From SIG424 sp045546695 (GTDB lineage Bacteria > Bacillota > Clostridia > UBA1212 > UBA1255), in assembly GCA_045546695.1 (NCBI GenBank), contig JAZQDE010000001.1, forward strand, positions 1 to 64,000: a stretch of DNA of 64,000 nt. The letters are read 5' to 3'. Both the position numbers and the translations under genes were made by a program. Of this stretch, positions 37,685-45,796 are shown in pieces. Under the pieces are notes generated by a model, which was not told where the DNA came from, did no database searches, and saw only the letters and a list, made by a program, of their open reading frames with translations. Positions within the stretch are counted from its first letter, which is position 1, and the number at the start of each line of letters is the position of its first letter.

Positions 37685-39028
37685 TTATTTAATAAGCATC
37701 ATGTTGAAGTTTTCGAGGTTCTTGCAGAGTTCCTGTAAAAATCTTGCAGCAGGTGCGCCGTCTAATGCTCTGTGGTCAAATGTGAGTGAAAGTGTCATAG
37801 CCTGATACATTTTCATTTCACCGTTAACGTTCTTTACTCTTGTCTGGAGTGTGTTAACGCCGATGATGCATGTCTGCGGAGGATTGATAACAGGTGTGAA
37901 AGATTCAATACCAAGTGTACCGAGGTTTGTGATTGTGATTGTGCCACCCTTGAGAAGGTCAGGATTGATTGTGCCTTCCTGTGCGCTTGTTGCGAGCTTT
38001 TTAGCTTCGATTGAGATCTCGTTAAGAGATTTTGTGTTGGCATCCATAAGTGTAGGAACCATAAGTCCTCTTGGCGTGTCAACAGCGATACCGAGGTGTG
38101 CATTTTTGAAATATCTCATTACTGTGCCGTCTTCAATGAAGTTAGCGTTGCAATCTTTGTGATTGAGTACTGTTCTTGATACAGCGTAAAGGATAATATC
38201 GTTGATTGTGATGTTTGCAATGCCCATAGCTTCTCTGACATCTTTAAGCTGCTTTCTGAAGTTGAGAATGTTTGTAGCGTCGAAAGATGCGTTGAGTGTG
38301 AGCTGAGCCATTGTTGAAAGGGAAGCGTGCATTGATTTTGAAATAACCTTGCGGATATTTGGAATCTTAACGTCTTCGTATTCAGGAGCTGCTGCTGCGG
38401 GAGCTGCTGCTACTGCGGGAGCTGCTGCAGGAGCTTCGAGATCTGCTGTAGAGATTCTGCCATTGAAGCCTGTGCCTGTCATATCAGCTGTTGCCTGAGC
38501 GCTTGCTGCGTATGTTGTGTTTGCACCTGATGCAACGAAGTTCTTAACGTCGCTCTCAATGATGCGGCCGTAGGGGCCTGTGCCTGCTACGAATGCTGTG
38601 TTAACGCCAGTTCTTTCAGCGTATGCTTTAGCTCTTGGTGAAACAGGAGCGCCTGCCTGTACGGGAGCTGCTACTGCTGCAGCTACAGGTGCTGCTACTG
38701 CTGCTTCTGCTGCCGGAGCTGCCGGAGCTGCTTCTTCTGCGGGAGCTGCTTCGCTGCCTGCGTTAGGATTGAATTCTTCAAAACTTTCGCCAGGATTACC
38801 TATAACACATACATTTAATAAACAAGGAACATCGTCGCCTTCTTCAAAGAAGATAGCAAGTACTGTTCCTTCTAATTTAGATTCTTCGTCAAATGTTGCT
38901 TTGTCTGTTTCGTAAGTAAAGAGCATGTCGCCAACCTTAACCTGATCGCCAACTTTAATATTCCACTTGGAAATAATACAGCTCTCAACAGACTGACCTT
39001 GTCTGGGCATAATTACCGGTGTTGCCAT
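37685..39028 (-). CDS. Dihydrolipoamide acyltransferase (E2)
   Basis: The lipoyl domain occupies residues 1-~78 with the lipoylated Lys43 in ETDKATFDE. An Ala/Pro/Glu-rich flexible linker leads to a subunit-binding domain (~128-165, VSPRAKAYAERTGV... GTGPYGRII). A second, partial copy of its C-terminal half (GTGFNGRISTADLEA) follows, then another Ala/Pro linker and the catalytic domain (~215-447) with His419 and Asp423 in DHRALDGA. It transfers the acyl group to CoA. It is the first gene of the E2-E3-E1-DeoR operon. Confidence 0.93.
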   Translation of the reverse strand: MATPVIMPRQGQSVESCIISKWNIKVGDQVKVGDMLFTYETDKATFDEESKLEGTVLAIFFEEGDDVPCLLNVCVIGNPGESFEEFNPNAGSEAAPAEEAAPAAPAAEAAVAAPVAAAVAAPVQAGAPVSPRAKAYAERTGVNTAFVAGTGPYGRIIESDVKNFVASGANTTYAASAQATADMTGTGFNGRISTADLEAPAAAPAVAAAPAAAAPEYEDVKIPNIRKVISKSMHASLSTMAQLTLNASFDATNILNFRKQLKDVREAMGIANITINDIILYAVSRTVLNHKDCNANFIEDGTVMRYFKNAHLGIAVDTPRGLMVPTLMDANTKSLNEISIEAKKLATSAQEGTINPDLLKGGTITITNLGTLGIESFTPVINPPQTCIIGVNTLQTRVKNVNGEMKMYQAMTLSLTFDHRALDGAPAARFLQELCKNLENFNMMLIK

Positions 39029-39061
39029 TAAAAAACCTCCTAAAATATTGATACAATTTTA

Positions 39062-39090
39062 CAAGTGATGTTAAAAAATAACACAACTTG
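39062..39090. promoter_or_regulatory. Interrupted dyad, candidate operator of the dehydrogenase operon
   Basis: A 29-bp palindrome centred on 39076 has arms CAAGT-ga-TGTTA and TAACA-ca-ACTTG around AAAAA, with 10 of 12 arm positions paired. It sits at the predicted transcription start of the minus-strand operon, where a bound repressor would block initiation. The DeoR protein at the operon's end is the natural candidate. A Rex-like redox site (TGTTA...TAACA) is the alternative, though the spacing is one base short. Confidence 0.5.
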
Positions 39091-39094
39091 AAAT

Positions 39095-39103
39095 ATTATA
39101 ACA
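39095..39103 (-). promoter_or_regulatory. Extended -10 promoter of the dehydrogenase operon
   Basis: On the minus strand TGTTATAAT matches the extended -10 consensus TGnTATAAT. The -35 region is weak. It lies just before the dyad and about 67 bp before the E2 start, which has AGGAGG in front. Confidence 0.5.
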
Positions 39104-39123
39104 TGTATTAGGAGGTAGAATTA

Positions 39124-39493
39124 TTAATAAACTGTGAACTGTTTCTTATTTATTACAATAATTCCGCAGAGTGTAATGGTGGTGAAAAGGATTGCCGGGG
39201 CGATAATCGTGCTCTGGCTGTCACCTGTATCTACTGAAGGTATCTCGCCCTCGGTGAAAGTAATGTTATATGATGTTTTGCGGTATTCTTCGCCGATAAC
39301 GCCGCCAAGATGTTCTGTGATATACATTTCGAGCGCTTCAACGTCCAGCAGTCCGTCGTCCTGCAGAATGTACGTCGTTTTCGTAGAGGATAATAATGTC
39401 CTCCGTGTTCTTTTCTGCGGCCTGTACGCCTGCGGCCGTTTTCAGAATCAGCGCACATTGCGACTTTTCACCCTTGATATATCTTTTAATTAG
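39124..39493 (-). pseudogene. Frameshifted remnant of a cell-surface (sortase-signal-like) protein
   Basis: Two minus-strand frames read as one decayed product. The upstream frame gives QCALILKTAAGVQAAEKNTE and EDIIILYEND. After a frameshift near 39370 the other frame continues TYILQDDGLLDVEALEMYI and ends with PSVDTGDSQS, a hydrophobic helix and INKK, like a C-terminal cell-wall sorting signal. No start codon or ribosome site exists and the frame is closed upstream. It is probably the broken tail of a lost surface protein. Confidence 0.5.
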
Positions 39494-39571
39494 TTGTAAA
39501 ATAGCAAAAGGTATGTAAATTTATGCATTCCGAAATACTTATATAATAAATTTATTAAAGGTGGTTTCCCA

Positions 39572-40564
39572 ATGAATTTTTTAGAAAGAATTTGCGAGAG
39601 AGCAAAGACAGACATTAAGACTATCGTTCTTCCTGAGAGCGAAGATATCAGAACAATCAAAGCTGCAGCAATGATTCAGGAAAGAGGCATTGCAAACGTT
39701 GTTTTGGTTGGTGACCCTGACGCTATTGCAAAGCTTGCAGATGGTCTTGATATTTCAAAGGCAAGAATTGTAAATCCTGTAACATACGAAAGATTCGACG
39801 AATACGTAAACGCTTTCTATGAACTCAGAAAAGCAAAAGGCATGACTCCTGAAAAGGCAGAAGCTATGATGAAGGATTACGTTTACTTTGCAACAATGAT
39901 GGTTAAGATGGGCGAGGCTGACGGTATGGTATCAGGCGCAGCTCACTCAACAGCTGACACAGTAAGACCTTCACTCCAGATTCTTAAGACAAAGCCCGGC
40001 ACAAGCATGGTATCAGCATTCTTCGTAATGGTTGTTCCGGATTGTGTATACGGTGAAAATGGTATTTTCGTATACGCAGACAGCGGCCTCGTAGAAAATC
40101 CTAACGCAGAAGGCCTTGCTGACATCGCAGTAGAGTCATCAAAATCATTTGCACAGCTCGTAGAAGCAGAACCGATCGTAGCAATGCTTTCATACTCAAC
40201 ATACGGCAGCGCAAAGAGCGAACTTACAGAAAAAGTAATCGAAGCTACAAAGATTGCAAAAGAAAAAGCTCCTGATCTTCTTCTCGACGGCGAACTCCAG
40301 GCAGACGCAGCACTGGTTCCGTCAGTTGGTCAGTCAAAAGCTCCCGGCAGCCCTGTAGCAGGTAAAGCAAACGTACTCGTTTTCCCTGACCTCAACTGCG
40401 GCAATATCGCATACAAACTCACACAGAGACTTGCAAAAGCAGAAGCTTACGGTCCTATTCTTCAAGGTATCGCAAAGCCTGTTAACGACTTGTCACGTGG
40501 CTGCAGCGCAGAAGATATCGTAGGCGTTGTTGCTATCACAGCAGTACAGGCACAGGCTCAATAA
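39572..40564 (+). CDS. pta: Phosphate acetyltransferase
   Basis: The opening FLERICERAKTDIKTIVLPE and the later GEADGMVSGAAHSTADTVRP, MLSYSTYGSAKS and VFPDLNCGNIAYK are hallmark Pta blocks. At 330 residues it is the short, catalytic-domain-only type. It converts acetyl-CoA plus phosphate to acetyl phosphate. GGTGG precedes the ATG. ackA follows 19 bp later. Confidence 0.97.
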   Translation: MNFLERICERAKTDIKTIVLPESEDIRTIKAAAMIQERGIANVVLVGDPDAIAKLADGLDISKARIVNPVTYERFDEYVNAFYELRKAKGMTPEKAEAMMKDYVYFATMMVKMGEADGMVSGAAHSTADTVRPSLQILKTKPGTSMVSAFFVMVVPDCVYGENGIFVYADSGLVENPNAEGLADIAVESSKSFAQLVEAEPIVAMLSYSTYGSAKSELTEKVIEATKIAKEKAPDLLLDGELQADAALVPSVGQSKAPGSPVAGKANVLVFPDLNCGNIAYKLTQRLAKAEAYGPILQGIAKPVNDLSRGCSAEDIVGVVAITAVQAQAQ

Positions 40565-40583
40565 TAAAGGGAGGATATATTAA

Positions 40584-41774
40584 ATGAATATACTCGTAAT
40601 AAATTGCGGAAGCTCATCATTAAAATACCAGCTTATCGATTCTGAGACAGAGAACGTACTTGCAAAAGGTCTTTGCGAGAGAATCGGTATCAACGATTCA
40701 TTTATCAAGCAGTCAGTTCCCGGCAAAGATGCCGTTGTAATCAACTGCGTACTCAATGACCACAACGACGCTATCGCTCAGGTTATCAGCGCACTTACAG
40801 ACAAAGAGATCGGCGTTATCGCAGACCTCAGCGGCATCAGCGCAGTAGGCCACAGAGTTGTTCACGGCGGTGAAAAGTTCCACAAATCAGTTATCATCGA
40901 CGACAGCGTTATGATGGCAATCGAACAGTGCGTTCCGCTCGCTCCGCTTCACAATCCTCCGAACATCATCGGTATCAAAGCATGCCAGGCAGCTATGGCA
41001 GGTGTTCCGCAGGTTGCAGTATTTGACACAGCTTTTCACCAGACAATGCCTAAAGAATCATATATGTATGCTATTCCTTACGAATACTATGAAAAATATG
41101 GTATCCGTAAATATGGTTTCCACGGCACATCTCACAAATTCGTTGCAGAACGTTGCGCACAGATCCTCGGCAAGCCAATTGAAGAGACAAAGATCATCAC
41201 ATGCCACATCGGTAACGGCGGCAGCATAAGCGCAGTAAAGAACGGCAAATGCGTTGACACATCAATGGGCTTCACACCATTGGATGGTATCGTAATGGGC
41301 ACACGTTCAGGTATCATCGATCCCGCAGTAGTACTTTTCCTCATGGAGAACGAAGGCTTAAACGAGAAAGAAATGAACAACGTACTCAACAAAAAGTCAG
41401 GTCTTGCCGGCGTTTCAGGTGTAAGCAGCGATATGCGTGACGTATACGCAGCAGCTCAGGACGGCAACGAAAAGGCTCAGCTCGCACTCGATATTTTTGC
41501 TCACAGAGTAAAGGCATATATCGGCGAATACTTTGCAGAAATGAACGGCGCTGACGCTATCGTATTTACAGCAGGTATCGGTGAAAATGACATGGCAGCT
41601 CGTCTTGCAGCTGTTTCAGGTCTCGAAGCTCTCGGCATAGTTATCGATCCTGAAAAGAACAACCGTCGCGGCGGCGAGTTCGAAATCTCTGCTGAAGATT
41701 CAAAGGTTAAAGTATTCGTTATTTCTACTAACGAAGAACTTGCAATCGCTCGTGAAACAGCAGCTTTAGTTTGA
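40584..41774 (+). CDS. ackA: Acetate kinase
   Basis: Canonical blocks are NILVINCGSSSLKYQL, GHRVVHGGEKF, FDTAFHQTMP, RKYGFHGTSHKFV, CHIGNGGSISAVKNG and the C-terminal GENDMAARL. It forms acetate and ATP from acetyl phosphate. With pta it makes acetate a fermentation product. GGAGG precedes the start, and a strong terminator follows. Confidence 0.98.
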   Translation: MNILVINCGSSSLKYQLIDSETENVLAKGLCERIGINDSFIKQSVPGKDAVVINCVLNDHNDAIAQVISALTDKEIGVIADLSGISAVGHRVVHGGEKFHKSVIIDDSVMMAIEQCVPLAPLHNPPNIIGIKACQAAMAGVPQVAVFDTAFHQTMPKESYMYAIPYEYYEKYGIRKYGFHGTSHKFVAERCAQILGKPIEETKIITCHIGNGGSISAVKNGKCVDTSMGFTPLDGIVMGTRSGIIDPAVVLFLMENEGLNEKEMNNVLNKKSGLAGVSGVSSDMRDVYAAAQDGNEKAQLALDIFAHRVKAYIGEYFAEMNGADAIVFTAGIGENDMAARLAAVSGLEALGIVIDPEKNNRRGGEFEISAEDSKVKVFVISTNEELAIARETAALV

Positions 41775-41792
41775 TTGGTTTTTTGATTTTTT

Positions 41793-41839
41793 ACCCGAAG
41801 AGTATCCTGAAAATCGGAATATTCTTCGGGTGATTTTTT
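41793..41839 (+). terminator. Intrinsic terminator after pta-ackA
   Basis: ACCCGAAG (41793-41800) pairs with CTTCGGGT (41824-41831), with further pairing inside the stem and a run of six T. It ends just before the next gene's ribosome site. Confidence 0.85.
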
Positions 41840-41859
41840 ATATTCAAGGAGGTATTTTT

Positions 41860-42606
41860 ATGGCAAAATCAGGCGAAACAATTAAGATTAATACAGGCAG
41901 GACGCTTCTGGTCGCTCACCAGGGTCTGTTTGTAAAAGAAAGAGGCAATACGATTCCGGCTTTCCGTGACAGCTCAAAACGCAATTTTTTTGGCGCTGAA
42001 TGTGACGTTCACACCACCTCAGACAAGAAGTTTGTCGTTATCCACGATGAAACAACAGGTCCCATCGGTGACAAAGATATCAACGTTGAAAAGTCAACCT
42101 TTGACGAGGTGCGCGCAGTAAAGCTCTGGTCGATTTATGAGGATACAAGTTATCCGGAAGAAGATATGAGGATTCCGTCACTGGAAGAATATGTAAATTT
42201 CTGCAAGTCGGGAAACATCTCATGTATTATCGAACTCAAAAATCCGCTTGAAGAGTCAGATGTTAATAATCTGATTGAAGAGGTTACGAAGCTCTACACA
42301 CTCGACAAGATTGTGTTTATTTCTTTCCATTTTGATAATCTTGTGAAGGTAAGAAAAGTTCTTCCTGATCAGAAGCTCCAGTATCTGGTAACGAAATACG
42401 ATGAAAACGTGCTGGCACGCATGAATGAATACAATATGGACCTCGACATTGCATGGCCGTCTCTGACAAAAGAGCTCATCGACGAGTGTCACGCAAACGA
42501 CCACGTTGTAAACACCTGGACCGTTGACGATGCAGGCATGATTGAAAAGTTTGTCGGCTGGGGAGTAGATTATATCACTACGAACTATTTTGAAAAAGCA
42601 GACTGA
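41860..42606 (+). CDS. Glycerophosphodiester phosphodiesterase family protein with altered active-site motif
   Basis: The ATG at 41860 follows AAGGAGG. The fold is GDPD-like: LVAHQGLF, then NTIPAF, ECDVHTTSDKKFVVIHDE, CIIELKNP and NTWTVDDAGMIEKFVGWGVDYITT at the end. His20 is kept, but the invariant Arg of HRG is Gln, and the Glu of the following ENT is Gly. The ExD and HD pairs remain. It may therefore have an altered substrate or be weakly active. It is cytosolic, with no signal peptide. Confidence 0.82.
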   Translation: MAKSGETIKINTGRTLLVAHQGLFVKERGNTIPAFRDSSKRNFFGAECDVHTTSDKKFVVIHDETTGPIGDKDINVEKSTFDEVRAVKLWSIYEDTSYPEEDMRIPSLEEYVNFCKSGNISCIIELKNPLEESDVNNLIEEVTKLYTLDKIVFISFHFDNLVKVRKVLPDQKLQYLVTKYDENVLARMNEYNMDLDIAWPSLTKELIDECHANDHVVNTWTVDDAGMIEKFVGWGVDYITTNYFEKAD

Positions 42607-42631
42607 TTTCACCGGGAGACTGTACGGCGGA

Positions 42632-42810
42632 CGTTTTTCTAATAAAGGGTCGTTATATTAGAAAAAACATCATTTTCGGTGCTATAAGTCGTGAAAAATC
42701 CCGGATTTTCTAATAGAAGGCACTCTGATTAGAAAAAACGACGATTTGGGGCTGATTTTAGCGAAAAATCCACGTTTTTTCTAATAACTACAGCGATTAT
42801 TAGAAAAAAA
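42632..42810. repeat. Tandem array of three hairpin repeats, 71-bp period
   Basis: Three inverted repeats of the type TTTTCTAATA / TATTAGAAAA recur with their left arms ending 71 bp apart (42639, 42710, 42781). The third is the longest, GTTTTTTCTAATAA against TTATTAGAAAAAAC. Between them a diverged spacer keeps GAAAAATCC just before each hairpin. The design and period match the 72-bp array at 12.5 kb although the arm sequences differ. A CAGCCAGCC-rich low-complexity stretch follows (42811-42855). Confidence 0.85.
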
Positions 42811-42895
42811 CAGCCAGCCAGCCCGCCCGCCCACCAGCCAGCCCACCGGCCCTACAACAATCCAAAATTTTTCACAAAATTAAACAAATTAATAC

Positions 42896-42924
42896 TTGAC
42901 AATGCGCACGCAGTACTGTATTAT
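42896..42924 (+). promoter_or_regulatory. Consensus promoter of the ylxM-ffh cluster
   Basis: TTGACA (42896-42901), exactly 17 bp and TATTAT (42919-42924) form the best sigma-A promoter in the window. The predicted start of transcription is near 42931. Confidence 0.75.
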
Positions 42925-42934
42925 GCGTAAAGTA

Positions 42935-42963
42935 ACAAGCCTTTACATTGAGGCTTGTATTTT
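42935..42963 (+). promoter_or_regulatory. Leader hairpin before ylxM
   Basis: ACAAGCCT (42935-42942) pairs with AGGCTTGT (42951-42958) and is followed by ATTTTT. It sits at the very 5' end of the predicted transcript, where it could stabilise the mRNA or act as a weak attenuator. Confidence 0.5.
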
Positions 42964-42982
42964 TAACTTAGGAGTTTTGATT

Positions 42983-43342
42983 ATGGCAAACGATATTTTT
43001 GAGCTCAGCATGCTTCTTGACTTTTACGGCCAGCTTCTCACAGCCAGCCAGTATAAGTGCATGGATATGCATTACAACAACGACATGAGCCTCGCAGAGA
43101 TTGCAGAAGAGCTCAATATCAGCAGACAAGGCGTGCATGACTTTATCAATCGTGGTAAAGCTACGTTGGTAGACCTTGAGTCAAAGCTCGGCATGGTAGC
43201 AAGATTCAGAGATATGAAAAAGCAGCTTGAACAGCTTCAGGACGACCTTCATCTGATGAATCTTGATCCCAACGACAAAGGCAACCAGTTCCTGCTGGAA
43301 CAAATCGACCAGAGTCTTTTCAAAATTATTGCAAAATTATAA
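42983..43342 (+). CDS. ylxM: YlxM-family DNA-binding-like protein, SRP-associated
   Basis: The ATG at 42983 follows TAGGAG. The 119-residue protein has a sigma-70 region-4-like helix-turn-helix, MSLAEIAEELNISRQGVHDF, and a C-terminal helical tail. YlxM proteins are encoded with ffh and, in streptococci, interact with the signal recognition particle. ffh starts 14 bp after it here. Confidence 0.9.
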   Translation: MANDIFELSMLLDFYGQLLTASQYKCMDMHYNNDMSLAEIAEELNISRQGVHDFINRGKATLVDLESKLGMVARFRDMKKQLEQLQDDLHLMNLDPNDKGNQFLLEQIDQSLFKIIAKL

Positions 43343-43356
43343 GAGGATACCAATAA

Positions 43357-44676
43357 ATGGCATTTGAAAGTTTATCTGCAAAATTGCAGGCGACAATAAA
43401 AAGATTAAAAGGGCAGACGAGAGTTACGGAAAAAGACGTCAAGGAGTTCATGCGCGAGATTCGTATGGCACTGCTTGAGGCTGACGTAAACTACAAAGTT
43501 GTTAAAGACTTTATAGCAAAAGTCAGTGAAAAAGCCGTAGGCCAGGAAGTAATGGCAAGCCTCACACCCGGACAGCAGATTGTAAAAATCGTTAACGATG
43601 AACTGATCGCATTACTCGGCGCAGACGACTACAAACTTGACCTTTCAAGAACACCGCCGAATATCGTAATGATGGTAGGTCTGCAGGGTACAGGTAAGAC
43701 AACAGCCAGCGCAAAGCTCGCACTTCACCTTCGCAAAAACGGCCGCAAGCCACTTTTAGCAGCCTGCGACGTGTACAGACCGGCAGCTATTACACAGCTT
43801 CAGGTACTCGGCAAACAGATTGACATGCCTGTTTATGCAGAAGAAGGCAACAAAAACCCTGTCCAGATTGCAAAAAATGCTGTCAAAGCAGCAGTCAGAA
43901 GCTTAAACGACGTAGTTATCATAGATACAGCAGGCCGACTCCAGATAGATGACGCACTCATGCAGGAGCTTGAGGACATCACAAAAGAAGTAAAGCCGGC
44001 AGAGACACTCCTCGTTATCGATGCCATGACAGGTCAGGAAGCAGCAAACGTTGCACAGGTTTTCAACGAGAGACTGTCAATAACAGGTATCATAATGTCA
44101 AAGCTTGACAGTGACACAAGAGGCGGTGCGGCTCTGTCAGTAAGAGCAATAACAGGCAAGCCCGTAAAGTTTGCATCAAGCGGTGAAAAGCTCAGCGACT
44201 TTGAGGTTTTCTATCCAAAGAGAATGGCAGACAGAATCCTCGGAATGGGTGACGTGCTGACACTTATTGACAAAGCAATCGAAGTCTACGACGAGCAAAA
44301 AGCAAAAGACCTGGAAAAGAAAATCATGACACAGAAGTTTTCACTCGATGACTTTCTTGACCAGCTTCAGCAGATAAAAAAGATGGGCGGCATCGCAGGA
44401 ATGCTCAAACTCATTCCCGGCGCATCACAGATTAAGGAAAGCGACATAGACGAAAAGCAGTTCACAAAGATTGAAGCGATTATCCAGTCTATGACGATTA
44501 AAGAGAGAAATAACCCCGATATTCTCAACGCAAGCCGCAGAAAACGCATAGCAGCAGGCAGTGGCACGACAGTGCAGGATATCAACAAGCTGATGAAAAT
44601 GTTTGAAGAGATGCGCGCTATGATGAAGCAGATGTCAAGCGGCAAAAAACTCGGCAGATTCAAAGGCCTTATGTAA
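43357..44676 (+). CDS. ffh: Signal recognition particle protein Ffh (SRP54)
   Basis: The N domain (1-~90) leads to the GTPase domain with GLQGTGKTTASAKLA, DTAGRL and SKLDSDTRGG. A methionine-rich M domain (~330-439) has MGGIAGMLKLIPG and SRRKRIAAGSG, which bind 4.5S RNA and signal sequences. At 439 residues it is of usual length. It delivers nascent membrane proteins to FtsY and SecYEG. Confidence 0.97.
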   Translation: MAFESLSAKLQATIKRLKGQTRVTEKDVKEFMREIRMALLEADVNYKVVKDFIAKVSEKAVGQEVMASLTPGQQIVKIVNDELIALLGADDYKLDLSRTPPNIVMMVGLQGTGKTTASAKLALHLRKNGRKPLLAACDVYRPAAITQLQVLGKQIDMPVYAEEGNKNPVQIAKNAVKAAVRSLNDVVIIDTAGRLQIDDALMQELEDITKEVKPAETLLVIDAMTGQEAANVAQVFNERLSITGIIMSKLDSDTRGGAALSVRAITGKPVKFASSGEKLSDFEVFYPKRMADRILGMGDVLTLIDKAIEVYDEQKAKDLEKKIMTQKFSLDDFLDQLQQIKKMGGIAGMLKLIPGASQIKESDIDEKQFTKIEAIIQSMTIKERNNPDILNASRRKRIAAGSGTTVQDINKLMKMFEEMRAMMKQMSSGKKLGRFKGLM

Positions 44677-44744
44677 GAGATATTAACAAAGTACACAAGT
44701 ATTTTTGTAAATATATAGTAATTTATTTTTGGAGGAAAAAAGTT

Positions 44745-44981
44745 ATGGTAAAAATCAGATTAAGAAGACTTGGCGCTAAAAAAGCTCCTTTCTACAGAGT
44801 TGTAGTTGCAGATTCTAAATATGCAAGAGACGGTCGTTTCGTAGAAGAGATCGGCACATACAATCCTTTAGTAGATCCCGTTGAGATCAAAATCGACGTT
44901 GAGAGAGCTAATTACTGGATTAAGAATGGTGCTCAGCCTACTGATACAGTAAAAGCATTACTTAAGAAGGTACAAGGCTAA
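44745..44981 (+). CDS. rpsP: 30S ribosomal protein S16
   Basis: The protein begins VKIRLRRLGAKKAPFYRVVV and continues with DGRFVEEIGTYNPL, classic S16. At 78 residues it is of normal length. It lies 2 bp before khpA with GGAGG upstream of its own ATG. Confidence 0.98.
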   Translation: MVKIRLRRLGAKKAPFYRVVVADSKYARDGRFVEEIGTYNPLVDPVEIKIDVERANYWIKNGAQPTDTVKALLKKVQG

Positions 44982-44983
44982 TC

Positions 44984-45211
44984 ATGAAAGAATTTTTAGA
45001 AATCGTTGCAAAGCAGCTGGTCAACAATCCTGAGCAGGTTGTTGTTGAGGTTGAAGAGACCGAAGACCGCATGTTACTTAAGTTAACTGTTGCCGAAGAA
45101 GATAAGGGCCGCGTAATCGGTCGTGACGGCAAGATTGCCAAAGCACTTCGTACAATAGTAAAAGCAGTAGCAAGACATCAGGACAAGCCTGTGTTCGTTG
45201 ACATACTGTAA
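44984..45211 (+). CDS. khpA: KH-domain RNA-binding protein KhpA
   Basis: The 75-residue type-II KH domain has the GxxG-type loop in VIGRDGKIAKALRTIVKA. KhpA, usually with KhpB/Jag, binds RNA and influences cell size and division in Bacillota. Its place between rpsP and rimM is conserved. Confidence 0.95.
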   Translation: MKEFLEIVAKQLVNNPEQVVVEVEETEDRMLLKLTVAEEDKGRVIGRDGKIAKALRTIVKAVARHQDKPVFVDIL

Positions 45212-45229
45212 GATACGAGGGTACCGGTT

Positions 45230-45796
45230 TTGCTTAAGAAATTATTAATCGGAGAAATTATTAATGTTCACGGAGTCAAGGGAGCACTTAAGGTGCAGCC
45301 CTTGACTGATGATTTGTCGCGCTTTTCCAGACTCAAAGAAGTCTATGTCAAAGACACAAAGGCAAAGCCCGACAGCAAACATCTTTTCAACAAGACTTAC
45401 AAAGTCATATCAGGCCTCGCATCAGGCGGCTTTGTCCTCTTAAGGCTATACGGCATCGACGACAGAGACACTGCCGACTTATTCAGAGGTTGTTTCCTCG
45501 AAATTGACCGCAAAGACGCGATCAAACTCCCGGAAGACAATTATTTCATCGGTGATCTGATCGGTTGCCGCGTTGTTGAGACAAACGGAGAGGAGCTTGG
45601 CCTTCTCCACGATGTATACCAGACAGGCTCAAACGATGTTTACGCCGTAAAAAGACCCGGCAAAAAAGACCTTTTATTACCTGCAATCGGCAGCGTTGTC
45701 AAAGACGTCGATATAGAAAACGGAGTCGTTACGGTCGAGCTCATCGCAGGTCTTATGGACGTATACGAAGAAGACGGTAATGAAGATGAAGATTGA
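45230..45796 (+). CDS. rimM: 16S rRNA processing protein RimM
   Basis: The TTG start lies behind CGAGGGT. GEIINVHGVKGALKVQPLTD is the RimM N-domain signature, and the PRC-barrel C-domain holds DLIGCRVVETNGEELG and LLPAIGSVVKDVD. It binds S19 and assists 30S head assembly. The last codons overlap the trmD start. Confidence 0.94.
   Translation: MLKKLLIGEIINVHGVKGALKVQPLTDDLSRFSRLKEVYVKDTKAKPDSKHLFNKTYKVISGLASGGFVLLRLYGIDDRDTADLFRGCFLEIDRKDAIKLPEDNYFIGDLIGCRVVETNGEELGLLHDVYQTGSNDVYAVKRPGKKDLLLPAIGSVVKDVDIENGVVTVELIAGLMDVYEEDGNEDED

Noticed and set aside
39519..39547. Promoter for pta
   Set aside because: A good TATAAT exists at 39542-39547, but no acceptable -35 or extended -10 was found, so it is not listed.
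42811..42860. CAGCCAGCC-rich stretch as a coding repeat or regulatory site
   Set aside because: Short low-complexity DNA with no reading frame of note and no symmetry; it appears to be slippage beside the hairpin array.
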